Shown here one piece after another: positions 35,297 through 47,280 of a stretch of DNA of 64,000 nt (positions are counted from its first letter, which is position 1; each line of letters starts with the position of its first letter). Below the pieces are notes generated by a model, which saw only the letters and a program-made list of their open reading frames with translations, made no database searches and was not told where the DNA came from. The DNA lies in NCBI RefSeq assembly GCF_022376445.1, contig NW_025955075.1, positions 1 through 64,000 on the forward strand, given 5' to 3'. The translations under genes were made by a program, and so were the position numbers. Source of the DNA: Fomitopsis serialis. Lineage: Eukaryota; Basidiomycota; Agaricomycetes; Polyporales; Fomitopsidaceae.

Positions 35297-36991
35297 ATGG
35301 CATCGTAGTAAGTTGCTGATCTTTCAGGGCTCTGTTCGGCGCCCATTGACTTAGATTCTATGTAGCTCTGTTCGCGACTACTGTTTTGATGCGGCTTTCA
35401 GTGAGCATTCATGCCGTCCCCGAGTCGCTATTACTAAACACCAACACCATCTTAGCCCTGTATATCTATGAGAGAGTCCTGAATATTGATCAGGAGATCA
35501 ATTTATTATGGAGGCGCGGATCCAAAGGTTTCGTCATGCCCGCTCTCTACGCCAGTATGCACTCTTTCACGGCGCTATATCTCCTACTGGAGTTTGTTCC
35601 GCCGGAAGTATCCTGCAAGGTGACGGCACCCTTACTGCGTGGTATCTGTGCCTGACTCAAGTACACATACAGAGGTCTGACAACACTTCGCAGTCCGTCT
35701 CTCGGAGCACGACAGACTTACAGCTGTTTGTTTGCATACATAGCCAACACTCCGTGTCAATTCTGCAGCATGCCAGTGTTTGCGCTCTGTATCTCATTTG
35801 GGGAGGTATGGGGTTCAGATTCCTGCATGGATTCCTCGTCTCATTCACCCTAGGTATCTCGGCGTTACGCATGTATGCGATCAATGGTCGAAACAAGTGG
35901 ACGCCTTCGGTTACGATGGCCTTGGCATTTGTGCCTGTGGCCATCAACGTGGTATACGTTCATTCTACTTCCTGACGGGCAGAGTTTGAACCGATGACTA
36001 TACTAGCGTGTCTTCTTAGTGGACAAGAAGTGGACCGCCTCACGGCCTCCAGACTGCATCATCTACGAAGCTATCTCAAACACCACAACTTGCGAGTGCG
36101 TAAATGTTTGCTGGCGACCATCCCCATTACGATTCTCACGCACAACTCAGACGTACGAATTCTTTTCACATGCCTGCGCCCCCAATTAATGATCTTTTGT
36201 GTATACCGTAGTCGAGATCATCACTCGGGTTTGTTCCATTGTGGCAGACTCCCTCGTCCTAATAGAAACTTGGCGTCACACCTACGGCATCAACAAACTG
36301 GCGCGTGGCCTCACAACGAAGCCCTCCGTCACGTCGCTTCTCCTCAGAGACGGTGAAGTGCCGAACCATATTGCCCTATTACCTGAAGTAACTAAATCAT
36401 CTTGCGAGTCCATAGGTACCACCTACTTCTGGTGAGGTCTTGTCGTTCCTTTGCTACTTCTGTTTAACAAACGCTGTGAGATCGCAGTGTACTGCTCACA
36501 GTAAACATCGGTTCCACAGCGCTGTGCGCAAAGAACTTGAACGTGAGTGTTAGTCACCATCATGATGCTATCAGTGCGCCGCTTAACTCACAATTCGGAC
36601 AGCTTACGATCGAGTTTGAAAACTTCTATTTCGTGTGCGTGAGACGGCCTCTCAGTCGCGAGATGACGGATTGATCGCGATCTCAAACTACAGGCTCACT
36701 ACTATCTTGCTCTCTCGGTTCTTTCTGAATCTCCGAGAAATCTACCTTCTACCCGACCCTGGCTCAAACTCGTCAACATTCTCTGATATCCGGTTCGCGG
36801 ATGCATTGAACAAGCTGGGTGGATCCCTGGCTCAACGTTCAGACGATCCCGAGGGCGCGCTAGGCATATCAAATCTCAATGGCGCATCCACGTTTGACAT
36901 CGACGAGGAGGGAGAGTTTCCGGAGTCGGAGGTAATAGAACAGTCATTCACTTTGTCGAGATTTGAACAACCCACTAGGGTCGTCGACTGA
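35297..36991 (+). CDS. DUF6533-family membrane protein, copy B
   Basis: The start MASYSVRDYCFDAAF is built from tiny exons (35297-35307, then one of 38 nt). The signature YIYERVLNIDQEINLLWRR follows, then YLLLEFVPPE. Unlike the other four copies, the exon before LYLIWG (RSDNTSQSVSRSTT onward) stays in frame, so B is the best candidate for an intact member. Later exons carry ISALRMYAINGRNKWTPS, ADSLVLIETWRHTYGINKLARG, LLLRDG with TTYFW, and the tail FFLNLREIYLLPDPGS, ending in an acidic region with stop at 36989-36991. The middle junctions around 35960-36200 were not fully resolved. Confidence 0.75.
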
Positions 36992-37710
36992 CTCCGCGTT
37001 GCCTAGAGGAACAATTTCCTGTTGTGACGAGAGACAATACTGTATGTACGTAGCCTATGATCGTGTTGCACCTGAGAGTCAGCCACTGGCACTTCATGTC
37101 CTCACCAGCTTACACAACACTCTTTATATTGACAAAGCGCATAGGATGAGGAGTCGTGGTTGATTATCGGGCAACCGTGACCATAGCGGCGGTGCCAGTG
37201 AGCGCTTGAGTACTGGGTGCCATCAACGTATCCAACAAGCGCTAGTAACGACTTTGCACAGCACCGTGACGCTGTCCGACGAGCGATGCAAATATACCGT
37301 ACAGTCATTCGAGGTAAGTGCGCCGATCCGTACTGTTCATGATCCGTGCTGAACTGGATGTACTTATCACGTTATATCACAGAAATCGTCGCTGAACGCA
37401 ATGGTCCCGACTGTGTGATGTAGTAACCATTACACCCCGGAGACTTCGTCGGCGTTCCGAAGCGAGGCCCACTGGTAACTCGGACGGAGGAGCATCACTG
37501 GGCAGCAGTGCGGTTGACAGCTGGCGGTGGCCGCATCAGCGTCAGGCCACTGTCCTCCTGCGAACATCTCCATCACGCTTCGTCCGCGTCGCTGATGTGA
37601 GTGTATGCCAGTGAGCATCGCACAGCCTCGCGCCCGCGCCTTAAATGGCTGATGTTGCGGGAGCCTGAGTACACGGGGCTGCCTTCCTCCATCCAGCGGA
37701 ATCGAGTACT
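36992..37710. other. Spacer B-C with hairpin-arm remnant and conserved block
   Basis: Contains a single arm of the fold-back element (about 37040-37130, TCCTCACCAGCTTACACAAC) and the conserved upstream block (37236-37360) for copy C. Confidence 0.5.
37236..37360 (+). promoter_or_regulatory. Conserved upstream block with GAG|GTAAGT donor (for copy C)
   Basis: Nearly the same sequence as 34574-34690, including ATATACCGTACAGTCATTCG followed by AGGTAAGTG. The start codon of copy C lies about 400 nt downstream. Confidence 0.55.
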
Positions 37711-39273
37711 ATGGCATCGTAGTGAGTCATCAACGTCGCTAGGTCTCTGTTCAGCGTCCATTGACTCCTCATCATTGTAGCGTCGTCGGCAACTATTGTA
37801 TCAATGCGGCTGTCAGTCAGTACTTATTTACGCTATCTCGCCACTGGTTCTCACGCCTAACGCCGACTGCATCCAGCTCTATATGCTTATGAGCGAGTCC
37901 TGACTGTCGACCGGGAGATCAATCTGGTTTGGAGGCGTGTATCCAAGGGCCTCGTCATGCCCGCTCTCTATGTCGGTATGCATATATGCATGATGGTCTA
38001 TCTCCTGCTGGAGATCGTTCCGTGGGGTTCGGGCAAGGTGATACCACTTTCATACAGTCGAATCGGTTGCTAACATAGTTGTCCATAGAGGTCTGAAAGC
38101 ACTCCGCTGACATTGCGACGCCGCGACTTACAAAGTTTATCTGATTGCGTAGTGAAAACATCGCAGTGAACACGCAAACTACCAGTATCTGTCTTCTGTA
38201 TCTCATTTGGGGAGGTATGCAGCTCATTTCGTGCCTGGAATCATCATCTTATTTCGTCTACGTAGCCATATCGGCGCTACGTGTGTATGCGATCAATGGG
38301 CGAAAAAGGTGGACCCCGTTGGCCACGATGGTCTTGCTACTCGTGCCTGTAGCAACGAACATCGTACGTACCCACTCTGCTGTGTCAGCACAGAACTTCA
38401 GAACTTCAAATCGACGATTAGCTGCTAGGTCGAATCAGCCGATACAACCATGTCAGATGCCACGTATTCCCAGTACGTGAATATTCGCTGTTACCCATCA
38501 CTGTCAGGGTTCTCACGCAGATCTCAGTCGTACGCAATCATAGCATATGGCCGTTCTCGCAACTACTGACCTCTTGTGCGCATCACAGTCGTGACTGTCA
38601 CCCGTGTCTGCGTCATCGCGGCGGACTCACTCGTCCTATTGGAAACGTGGCGCAATACGTACGGCCTCAAGAAACTTGCGCGTGGTTTCGCGGTCCAACC
38701 GCCTATTATATCGCTTCTTCTCAGAGATGGTGAGGTGTCGAACAATTTATGCCCTACTGTCTTCGCTAAGCCGTCGTGTCAATCGCGCCGGTCTATAGGT
38801 ACTACGTACTTCTGGTGCGATTTGCTCCTCGCTTCGCTACGAGCCACCTAATCAATGTGGGCAACCTGCAGTGTGCTGCTCGCAGTAAACATCGTCACCG
38901 CAGTGCTGAGCGCGCTCAACGTGAGCACGTCGCCAATATAATATCCGGTTGACTCACAATTCGGATAGCCTGTATTGGAGATCGCCGACTTTTGTTTCGT
39001 GTGCGTTACAGGGACTCTCATTTGCCCATCATGATTCCGAATTGACGATCCGCATCTAGGCTCAATACCATCCTGCTCTCTCGATTCTTCTTGAACCTCC
39101 GGGGAGTCTCTATCCTACCTGAAGCCGGTTCTACCTCGTCTACAATCTCTGATGCTCACTTCGCGGACTCATTGTGCACGCTAGGCGGATCCCTGGCTGA
39201 GCATAGGGGCTCTGCAGAAGACGTATTGGACGACATTGGCGAGTCCGTGTTTGATGTTGACGAGGGAGAGTAG
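37711..39273 (+). pseudogene. DUF6533-family membrane protein, copy C (degenerate)
   Basis: Starts at 37711 with a tiny exon, then YVVGNYCINAAV and the signature YAYERVLTVDREINLVWRR. The exon before LYLIWG has the same one-base frame break as copies A, D and E. Downstream exons are recognisable: ISALRVYAINGRKRWTPL, ADSLVLLETWRNTYGLKKLARG, LLLRDG, then FFLNLRGVSILPEAGS. The acidic tail is cut by TAG at 39271-39273, where copy A continues with TAT (EGEYPEE). Sequence beyond the stop still resembles the tail of copy A. Both lesions suggest decay, but expression of a shorter protein cannot be excluded. Confidence 0.6.
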
Positions 39274-41579
39274 CCTCCGGACGTAACAGAACGATTATTC
39301 CTCTCGTCGAGCCCCGATGAGCGGGGGCGTGTTGACACACTCCAAACCCAGTCGACGGACCCCACGATGCCAGACGCCGTTGACGTACACGTATGCATGC
39401 CGAACTTAAATCTTGTAGACGACGACCATGCGCTTTTTGCATTGAGCAGGTTCTCTTGGGACAGCATCTCTAGCGTCGGTACGCACTGGGACATACGCGT
39501 ATAATCAGACAACATGTAGTGGTAGTGACGATAGTGTTGTTCTCGCAGGACAATGAGTTGCGATGCACTGACGCGTTGAAGGTTGTAGTTTCCGAGCAAC
39601 TCGGCGTGCCCCAATTTCCTCTCGGACACGGCGACTGGTACTCAGCACTCGAAACCGTAAGTATGCTATTGAGCATATTCATCCTGAGGCCTGAGGACGC
39701 TATGTAAGTATTCGAATGGCTCGTCAACACCAGAATTTATCGCCGCGCATTGGGTGGAACCGCTGCGTGCCTAAATTACACCCCGAGGCAGGATTTCGCC
39801 GACGGCAGTAAGTACTACCCGCACAAATTGAAAGTGCTCTGTGTCACATCCGTTGCCAGCTGGTCGCATGCGACGGCACTGAGCGCTCGGTGATGCGCCG
39901 CACATGAACGGTGCCTGTGGCGCAGACTTGCCTCGGACCCGCTTTCGAACTCTGATAGCGGCAGAAAGTCGGTAATTTGGAAACTACGCCCCTACGGAAA
40001 TAGCCGCCGTACGGAGTGCGCCCCTGCCCGATATGGAAAGTGGTGACACGGCGAGTCACCGCGTAGAGTCCTGCGTGCAGGTCGCTCCTGTCCATGTGTA
40101 GAATATGTTTTGAGACCATTTTAGGCATGCATGATGCGTTTAGTGCACAATATAGTTAACAGTTTGTAGTCCAGTAGGCCAATACCGCCTCGGTGCCTGA
40201 TGTCACAGCGATGACAGCGTGACAAATCACTGTGACACAGACTGTGCCGCCGCCTTCGCAGAGTGGTGGTTCGTGTTCAGCTGCCCCCCCTGCACCCTCG
40301 ACGACGCCCTCTGGTCTGCCGCATCTCTTCTGTCATCGGAGCAACAATGCTCACCTTTGGACAGGCCGCTGCACTCTACACCAAGCCGACCTTTTTGGAC
40401 TGGACATGCAACACCTGTAGGCGGCCATTAGAGATCCGAGTGACGAAGAGTGACAAGAAGCAGAACCGTGGGCGATCCTACGTATTGGTGAGCCACGAGT
40501 CCGTCCATGCTTGAAGTCTCTGACACTTGTATCAATGTACCTCAGTGTAGCGCACCAGCAGATCACTACAAACCCGAACCGTGCAAGTACTTCCGCTGGG
40601 TCACCAGCCGCATTGATCTTCGCTTCAGAGCCCATTCAGCCGTCTCACCGAAGGGTATCGGACAGCCGACATGTCGTCTCACGAAACATGATGGGGTGGG
40701 CCGACGTTGGCCGACCAAAATTGTCTCACCAAAGAGGATGGGGTCGGCCGAGGCCAAGGCGGAGGCAGTCAAGACGGGCAAGATGGCCTTGCAAGGCGGT
40801 GTTTAGTAGATATTGTAGTTCATACTGACTGGTACTACAATAAAATTGAATGGCATGATAACACCAATGTTAGTGCAGTTGTGACCTTCTTGGCTCACCC
40901 AAGACATTCCACTGCCCGACCATCGGCTGGGCCACTGTTCCCAACCGATTCTCGCCTTGACCCAGCCGACCTTCTTAGAACCTTCTTGACTTACCCAAGC
41001 CAATCCACTGACCGACCATCGGCTGGGCTACTGTTCCAAACCGATTCTCGTCTTGACCCAGCCGACCATTTTGACTCACCCAATACAATGCATGAGCCGA
41101 GCGTCGGCTGAGGGGATTTTCCCAGCCGGTGTCCGTCTTGACAGGTATTCTATACATGAATATGCCGGTATAGCCTGATGCGCAGTGGAGACGACCCAAG
41201 GTCGACCTGCGGGCGGGGTGATCACGCGTGTGACAGGTCAGTCACGCCGGGGCGTACGGTCCGTAGTGCGGTCCGTACCCGTAGGGGCGCACTTTCCAAT
41301 TCCGACATGTCCTCGATAGCGGCCGCACGGTGAGTCGGGATCGACGTGGAACTTTATGCGTTTGGGCCATGGCCGTCGGTCGCATACGTGCTCCGCTTTG
41401 TCGAAGATGCTGAAGCCATATTGACAGGTCGTGCAGGCGCTGTGGGGCAGTGGACGGCGCTCGGGAAGTCGGCAGTCGTGGTTGAGCAGATCGAGGTCTC
41501 GGCCCTCGGGAGCCAGCAGTGCGCGGCCAGTGCGGGTCGACCGACCCGTGACCCGCCCGATCATCACGACGGACCCTTC
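39274..41579. other. Spacer with decayed tail of copy C and tandem repeats
   Basis: The first about 150 nt are the abandoned C-terminal tail of copy C. The rest has no gene I can support; it includes the tandem repeat at 40886-41075. Confidence 0.5.
40886..41075. repeat. Two tandem units of about 95 bp, plus a third partial unit
   Basis: Units beginning CTTGGCTCACCCAAGACATT (about 40890) and CTTGACTTACCCAAGCCAAT (about 40985) share CCGACCATCGGCTGGGC, CCGATTCTCG and TTGACCCAGCCGACC. A diverged third unit follows to about 41140. Confidence 0.7.
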
Positions 41580-42398
41580 TAGGACCCCCGAAAATTGGCT
41601 GAAAGGCCAGATCCAGGACTCCCAGATTTTGGCAAAAACGTCTGGACGTCCGAACGCCAAAATGTCTGGATTGCCATCCGGCATGTCGGTCATGATACCT
41701 TAATTGTCTGGATTACGGAATCATGCCTCAGATTTTACGATTTTGTCTGGATTGCTGGATCAGGCCTTCAAATTCGTATTTTTTGTCTGGATTGACGGAT
41801 CAGGCCTCTATAAAACCGATTTTTTTGTCTGTATTGCTCTTCTAGGGCTCTGGAGAGCATTCTCGACGGTGACAGTCAAACTACATAGTCTACTAATCCT
41901 CTTCCTAGGTTGATATTTGTATGCATTTCTGTGTCACTGAGTGAAAGGCATAGACTGTATCAAATTCTCCGGGACCATACAATCAATTTTAACCAACTGC
42001 GTGGCTGGCATTACATGGTGCTTCTCTTGGATGATGTCACCTTGCATTGAGTCCGTACGTTTGTTGAACTCGACAGACAGCAAGTCGCCAGTCAGGCATT
42101 GCCATACGGAGTTTGCTCGTAAATCGAAACACATATTACCAACATATTACACGTGAGGATGAATCATTTTAGGCACCGAATATTTACACATAAGACACCA
42201 GCGGCGCCACCGTCTCTATGTACTTGTCTGGACAGGTATCCGACCAGATCTACTATCAGGGAAATGTCTGGACTAAGAGATCGGGCATGACCACCAAATG
42301 GAGCTTTTTGTCTGGATTCCGATCCGGCCAAGGCCTAAAATTATCCAAAATCTGTCTGGATTAGGCTCAGGCCTTTCAGCCAATTTTCGGGGGTCCTA
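41580..42398. mobile_element. 819-bp non-autonomous DNA transposon with 29-bp perfect TIRs
   Basis: TIRs 41580-41608 and 42370-42398 are exact inverted copies (TAGGACCCCCGAAAATTGGC, then TGAAAGGCC). A direct repeat CCCTTC flanks both ends (41574-41579 and 42399-42404); it can also be read as a TA duplication with TIRs starting at GG. No transposase ORF is present. Inside, TGTCTGGATT is repeated at least five times on the same strand near the ends, as expected for subterminal transposase-binding sites. Superfamily is undecided (hAT-like if the direct repeat is 8 bp CCCTTCTA). Confidence 0.85.
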
Positions 42399-42582
42399 CC
42401 CTTCTATTTGCGTAGAAGCCCTCAGATCTTAGATCTTAGATCCCAGATAGACTTTCATGCAAGCCTAAGCCCCACCTTCTCACAGATCGACTTGCCGTAG
42501 CAGCTAGCAACCGGCATGTCCTGGGGCTCGTATAAAAACGAGGCTGCCTCTACGTGCCCCCCGCACCCATTTTGAGCATTGG

Positions 42583-44560
42583 CATGGTCGACACGGATGC
42601 CGCTCTCCTCTATCAGCTGAACACCACCGCTGGCTGCCTGTTCGTCGGCGTCACGCTGACGTTGTGGTACGTCGCCTCGTCGCCTGAGCGATCGCAACTC
42701 ATCCCTGTAAACCAGCCTGTACGGATGTACTTGCGCGCAAACACTGTACTATTTTCACAAGTATCCCCGCGATAGGACGTACTTGAAAGTACTGGTGGGT
42801 ACCGTCTAGGGGATCATGATGTACTAGTACATACGCGTGCTGATGTGGACCCTTAGGTCGTGGTTGTATGGTATCATGTAATACTCCTCCGGTCTGCATA
42901 ACCGTCGCTCACAACATACGCAGGCTGCTCGACACTGGCAAGGTAATGGCGGAGATCCAGGTACGTGAACCACGTTTACTCGCGTCTCCTTTCCTTCTAA
43001 AGCCTTGGGCGCCAGGAGGTTTGGCTGGACCTCGTCACACGGCATGGGAACCCACTGGCGCTCCTGGAGCTGGACCTGTGCGTTATCGACCTCGAATACC
43101 ATACCGCATATCTGACTGATCGCATGACTCGCACAGCTGGCTTGGCGTAAGCTCGCCTGTAGTGATAGCGTATTTTCCGGTCTAACGCATGCGCATAGGT
43201 TGAGCAGGTCTTCGAAGTGCGTCCTGTGCTACGCAGACTCTGGCTTTGTGTCATTGACGCGGCACAATTTAGGATGCGACTCAGGCAGTAGTCGAACTGT
43301 GCGGCCCCCTTCTTCCCGTGCTCTCTGAAGACGTTACTAAAACTATCAGCGTGGACAATTAGCTTCTTCCTGCAGAAAGTATGGCATAGTGAGTCGTCGC
43401 GCCCGTCTCTCCGGGTCGCACCGTCCCGTACAAACGCCGCGCTCTCACACAGCGGCCCTGTTCCAATCGCAAAAGCTACTGTTTAGCATACTGGCGGTGC
43501 GTCGAGCGAGGAAACACCGACGTACCCATTGACGATGATGCTTCCCGCTAAGTAGGGTGGCCTCTTCCTCTGTGAGATTGGCACGTCGCTCGCCTTCATA
43601 CGCGTGCTATGCTAATACGCGGTGGTTCTAGTATCCAACATCTGCACGTACCTTATCCTCGGCGTTCCTACAACATTGCTGACCTCGCCACGAACGCGAT
43701 GCAGGGGTTGAGAACTGCCTGTGAGCCGCATATCCGTCATGATCTACCCGTGGGCTCATATCCTATAGCTTCACCGTAACCGGGTCCTTCAACGTCCAAG
43801 ACGAATTCGTGCGTCGCTCCCCTGACAGGCTCGTCTCCCCAGACCTCTAGAGGCTCACGTCGACGGCCAGAACGCGTCCACCTTCTCCGGGACGGTCTGC
43901 ATGGCGCTCGACATCTTGATCACAGCGATGCTCTGCTACGACCTGAACCTCCGGAGATCAGAATTCAGCAGGTGCGCGGTACCCCCTCTCCCATACGTCG
44001 GAGTCGTGTTCTGCCGGATACTCAGTCTCCTGCGGCAGGACGGACAACATCGTGTTGCGCCTCATCTACTACATCATGAGTCGCGGGATCTTCCTCTGGT
44101 GAGAGTCCGGTGTGTTCTGTCACCGCGACCGACTTCCGGTCTGACACCCGTCTCGACGCGCAGCTTCCTGCAGGCGGTCATGTTAGCCACCGTGAGTTCT
44201 CCACTGGTTTCGCCCATGACTCAGCGGTAATCGATCTTTTCCAGAACTCGGGCGTAGACAAGTACGAAGGCACGTTCACGTCCGAGATCGCGAGACCCGT
44301 CCTGGGCACAGGTGCGTTGGCCCACAACCCACACTCGCCGCTCACTCGCTGCTCACCCCCTGCCTCCGTCCAGCGCTGGCGAACTCGCTTCTCGTCCTGT
44401 GCGTCGTCTTCCTCACCACCCGCGCAGCGTCCCTGATAGCACGACAGCTTGAACGAGAGAGCGCACGTGCGAGAGGCCGTGGACAGGCTCATGGAGCCCT
44501 CGTGCTACTCGGAGCCCCTGGACCAGATCGTGTTCGAGCTGCATACGGTCCAGCGGGATA
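42583..44560 (+). pseudogene. DUF6534-like membrane protein, probably degenerate
   Basis: Scattered exons resemble the DUF6534 family: the start MVDTDAALLYQLNTTAG with CLFVGVTLTLW, then QTLYYFHKYPRDRTYLKVL (42733-42795), then MALDILITAMLCYDLNL followed by TDNIVLRLIYYIMSRGIFLW (about 43900-44100), and a last piece LANSLLVL near 44370. The segment after 42795 contains stops in every reading I tried, and about 600 nt (43270-43860) separate the two recognisable halves with no clear exon. I read it as a decayed or rearranged gene. The family assignment is from the order of motifs and recall. Confidence 0.45.
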
Positions 44561-44790
44561 TATAGGTATACCGATGCGCTGCTGGGCCGTAGATGAGGAC
44601 GCTTGTATCCAGAGACGATGTAGCCAGCCTTGCCAGTGTGCCATCCCTGTTGCCACATCATTCAGTGTTCGGCGCTTCAGCGCGCGGCCGCTCAAGCGCT
44701 CGCTTGCAGTGGGCGCTTCCCGTTCCTCCTCCTCCCTCTCATAACGTCGAACACATCCCTTGACCAGCTTCAGAGTTGCCTCAGAACTGG

Positions 44791-45276
44791 ATGGAGAGCA
44801 CGCTGGAGCTGCATCGACTGGACTACGGCTCACCGGAGCTTGCCAACGTGCTACCAGAAGTGCTCCGTCTGTCCAACGCGATCTTCGACACGGACCCTCA
44901 CTCAAAATACGCGTCGCTCGAGGAGTGGACACGACGCCTTTCCGCTCCTGGGTCAATCATAGCGTACCTGTCGCCCCCGTCAAGTCCAGCCCACCCGGTC
45001 GCCTTCCTGTTCGCGCATCCACGCCGCCACACGCCGCCCTTAGCGGGCGGCGAGACAGACAGCGTGCACGTCTGGCTGGCGGGGGTGCTCCCGGAGAGAC
45101 GGAAGGAGGGCTGTCTGGCGCGGATGGTGGCTGTGCTGGGGTCTGCGCAGGTCATGACTGTGTGCACGACCCCGGATGCGTACCCGGTGATGTGGAAGTG
45201 GCTGATGGGGCGAGGGTGGTCGGTCGAGCGGGATCTGGGTGGCGGAAAGGTGATGCTCAGTAGACGGACTGGATAG
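44791..45276 (+). CDS. GNAT-family N-acetyltransferase
   Basis: 161-codon single-exon ORF from the ATG at 44791. The C-terminal half has the GNAT fold signature: VHVWLAGVLPERRKEGC, where a V-x-P-x-x-R/K-x-x-G acetyl-CoA-binding motif is expected, followed by a helix (LARMVAVLG) and CTTPDAYPVMWKWLMGRGW, the usual late strand and helix. The N-terminal part would form the acceptor side; the substrate is unknown. It is short for a GNAT but complete. An upstream in-frame extension cannot be excluded because no stop immediately precedes the ATG. Confidence 0.75.
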   Translation: MESTLELHRLDYGSPELANVLPEVLRLSNAIFDTDPHSKYASLEEWTRRLSAPGSIIAYLSPPSSPAHPVAFLFAHPRRHTPPLAGGETDSVHVWLAGVLPERRKEGCLARMVAVLGSAQVMTVCTTPDAYPVMWKWLMGRGWSVERDLGGGKVMLSRRTG

Positions 45277-45495
45277 CCATTTGGCCCCGAAAGGTTCGTC
45301 GGGGATCGGTGCCTCCACACTGCCCGTATGTATGGCTATGGCCGCACAGTTGATCTGGCAAATGTGTCCAACCCCCGTGCGTCCCTCCAGGCCAGCGGCG
45401 CAGTTGTCTCTACAAACGATACACACAAGACCAAGTGATACAACGAGTGACGCTACAGACATCCGCAACCCAACCCAGCCCAGACCGGCAGCGAC

Positions 45496-45926
45496 TCACG
45501 CAACGGCCGCGGTCTTTTCATCCTCGGCGTCATCCCGGCTCAGCGCGCGCACCGCGAGCGTGAACTCCTCCATCTCGTGCTCGTCGCGCTCGCTCTTCTC
45601 CGTGCTCTCGACCGACGCCATGCCCGTGTTCGCCTCGCCCGCCTTCGCGCGCTTCGCCGAGCGGCGGCCTCGCCCGTCCTTCACGCGCGCGGCGAACGGG
45701 TCGACCGCGACCTGCGCGTGGCGCTCGACGGTCACGCCGACCCGCACGGGCTCATTTTGCTTGCTGAGGGTGATGTTCCGGTTGATACGGATGTGGCGGT
45801 CTTGAGGCTGGATGGGTTGTCAGCTAGCAGCCTGAGGAGGGAGGGGGATATACTCGCCAGTTGGTCGACGTCGATGTCTGTGACCCCGTTCCATGCGTCG
45901 CGTAGGTTTGCGCGGGAGTTGAGCAT
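45496..45926 (-). CDS. Small protein of unknown function, reading frame uncertain
   Basis: Two overlapping minus-strand frames look coding. The first starts at 45926 (MLNSRANLRDAWNGVTDIDV) and runs to 45732. The second reads VGVTVERHAQVAVDPFAARV and a Lys/Glu-rich tail to 45496. They are one base apart near 45760. A 46-nt intron (GTATAT...CTGAC...CCAG, about 45860-45815) is plausible but lands in the wrong frame. The product would be a small charged protein. Function unknown. Confidence 0.35.
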
Positions 45927-46013
45927 CTAGACGGATGAGATTCAATGCATGGCATGGCAGATGAGAGTTCAGAGAGCGCACAGCTAGGATGGACATCCTG
46001 GCAAAAGCAAGCG

Positions 46014-47280
46014 TCAGTCGGTGAAGCCGAGGACGGACATATTCACGAACGTGTAGACTTGGCCTAGAGGCTGGGACAGAAAAGGAGCGTTAACAACCTG
46101 CCGTAGCGTCCGCCCTAGACGATGACGTACAATCGCAGCAATCAGGAACCAATTTGCTGGGAATGTGGTTTTCTGCATTACGCATGAGCTCTGCGAGGAC
46201 GGGACGACGCGCGATAAGTTAAGGACGCGCGACTCACAAACACGATGATATCTATGAACTACAAGCACAGTTTGGCGCAGGATTAGTACCTGTAGACCAT
46301 CGAGTTTGCGGAGCGTCACTTACTGAAATCAATGCGTTCAGAAGCGGTGAATGGACGCAAGTGAGCACGAGGCGTCGAATGATCGTGTCCGTCCCTGTAG
46401 ATGCAGGTCGTTAGTTGGCTAGTCATGATAACGCCTGCACAACTCACGCTTGAAGCCCGTCCGGTGCTTGAGCAGATAGTATAGCAGCAAACCCCTACCA
46501 ATTCATGTGAGCGAGCGAGCGACACTGACGGTGCAAAAAAGACACGCACGCAATCATGACGTTGACGAATACATTGAGACCAATTGTTGTCTGAATCATA
46601 GCTATCCTCGCGTCGAGCGAGATGAGACTTCTGGAAACCGTCGGATGCCCATAAGTAATAGTACGATGCATGAGAAGGCGTGTCACTGACTCGGCCCTGG
46701 ACTTGTTCGTCAATGCCACGAGGGTCGTGCTAGTGTTCACAAGGGCTATCCCGCTGGCGGCGATCGAGCACAACGAAAGCAGACCGAAGAGGATCCACGA
46801 CCGGCTGAAGATTCTGACGCGCCAGAGGAAATATTGCTGCACCGAGACGGAGATGCTATGTCGTCCCCACGCCTGTGTCAGCTCATGCGTGGGCGGAAAA
46901 CGTTGGACTCACAGGGCCATGATGATACCAATGGGGGCCGTGTTCGCCCACGACTGAATCGTCAGCGCCTGGTAGTTCCCGAAATTTTGCACAGAGAAGA
47001 ACCAGACGGAGTAGATCGACATGCATTCCTGGACCGTGGACATGACAAAGAGGAACGCCACCAGGGACCTATAGACGTGAATTCCATACCTCAACGCGCA
47101 CGCTAGCTCGGACACTCACTGCGTCGACCACGGATCATGCTTTCGATAGCTCAGGTAGGTGATGAACTGGTTCAAGTCCACGCCGTACAGGAAGGTACCG
47201 AGCACAGTTCCTAGCATGACCGGCGCGTAGTACTCCCGCACGCGCAGCTGGCCAGTCGCTGGATCCAAACTGTCAGCCAT
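46014..47280 (-). CDS. DUF6534-type multi-pass membrane protein
   Basis: Starts at 47280 with MADSLDPATGQLRVREYY, then LGTFLYGVDLNQFITYLSY, the classic first helix of this family. The next exon has LVAFLFVMSTVQECMSIYS, then QYFLWRVRIFSRSWILFG and a hydrophobic helix (LLSLCSIAASGIALVN). The following exons give GLLLYYLLKHRTGFK and TDTIIRRLVLTCVHSPL with NALIS, and TTFPANWFLIAAIV. The last exon ends VLGFTD at 46014. About seven short introns are implied. The family is a large Agaricomycete-specific group with no assigned role. The order of helices is complete, so the gene is probably functional; exact exon joins were not all checked. Confidence 0.78.

Noticed and set aside
41574..42404. Firm assignment of the TIR element to a superfamily
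   Set aside because: The flanking repeat can be read as TA, 6 bp or 8 bp, so Tc1/mariner, hAT and other types cannot be separated from one copy.
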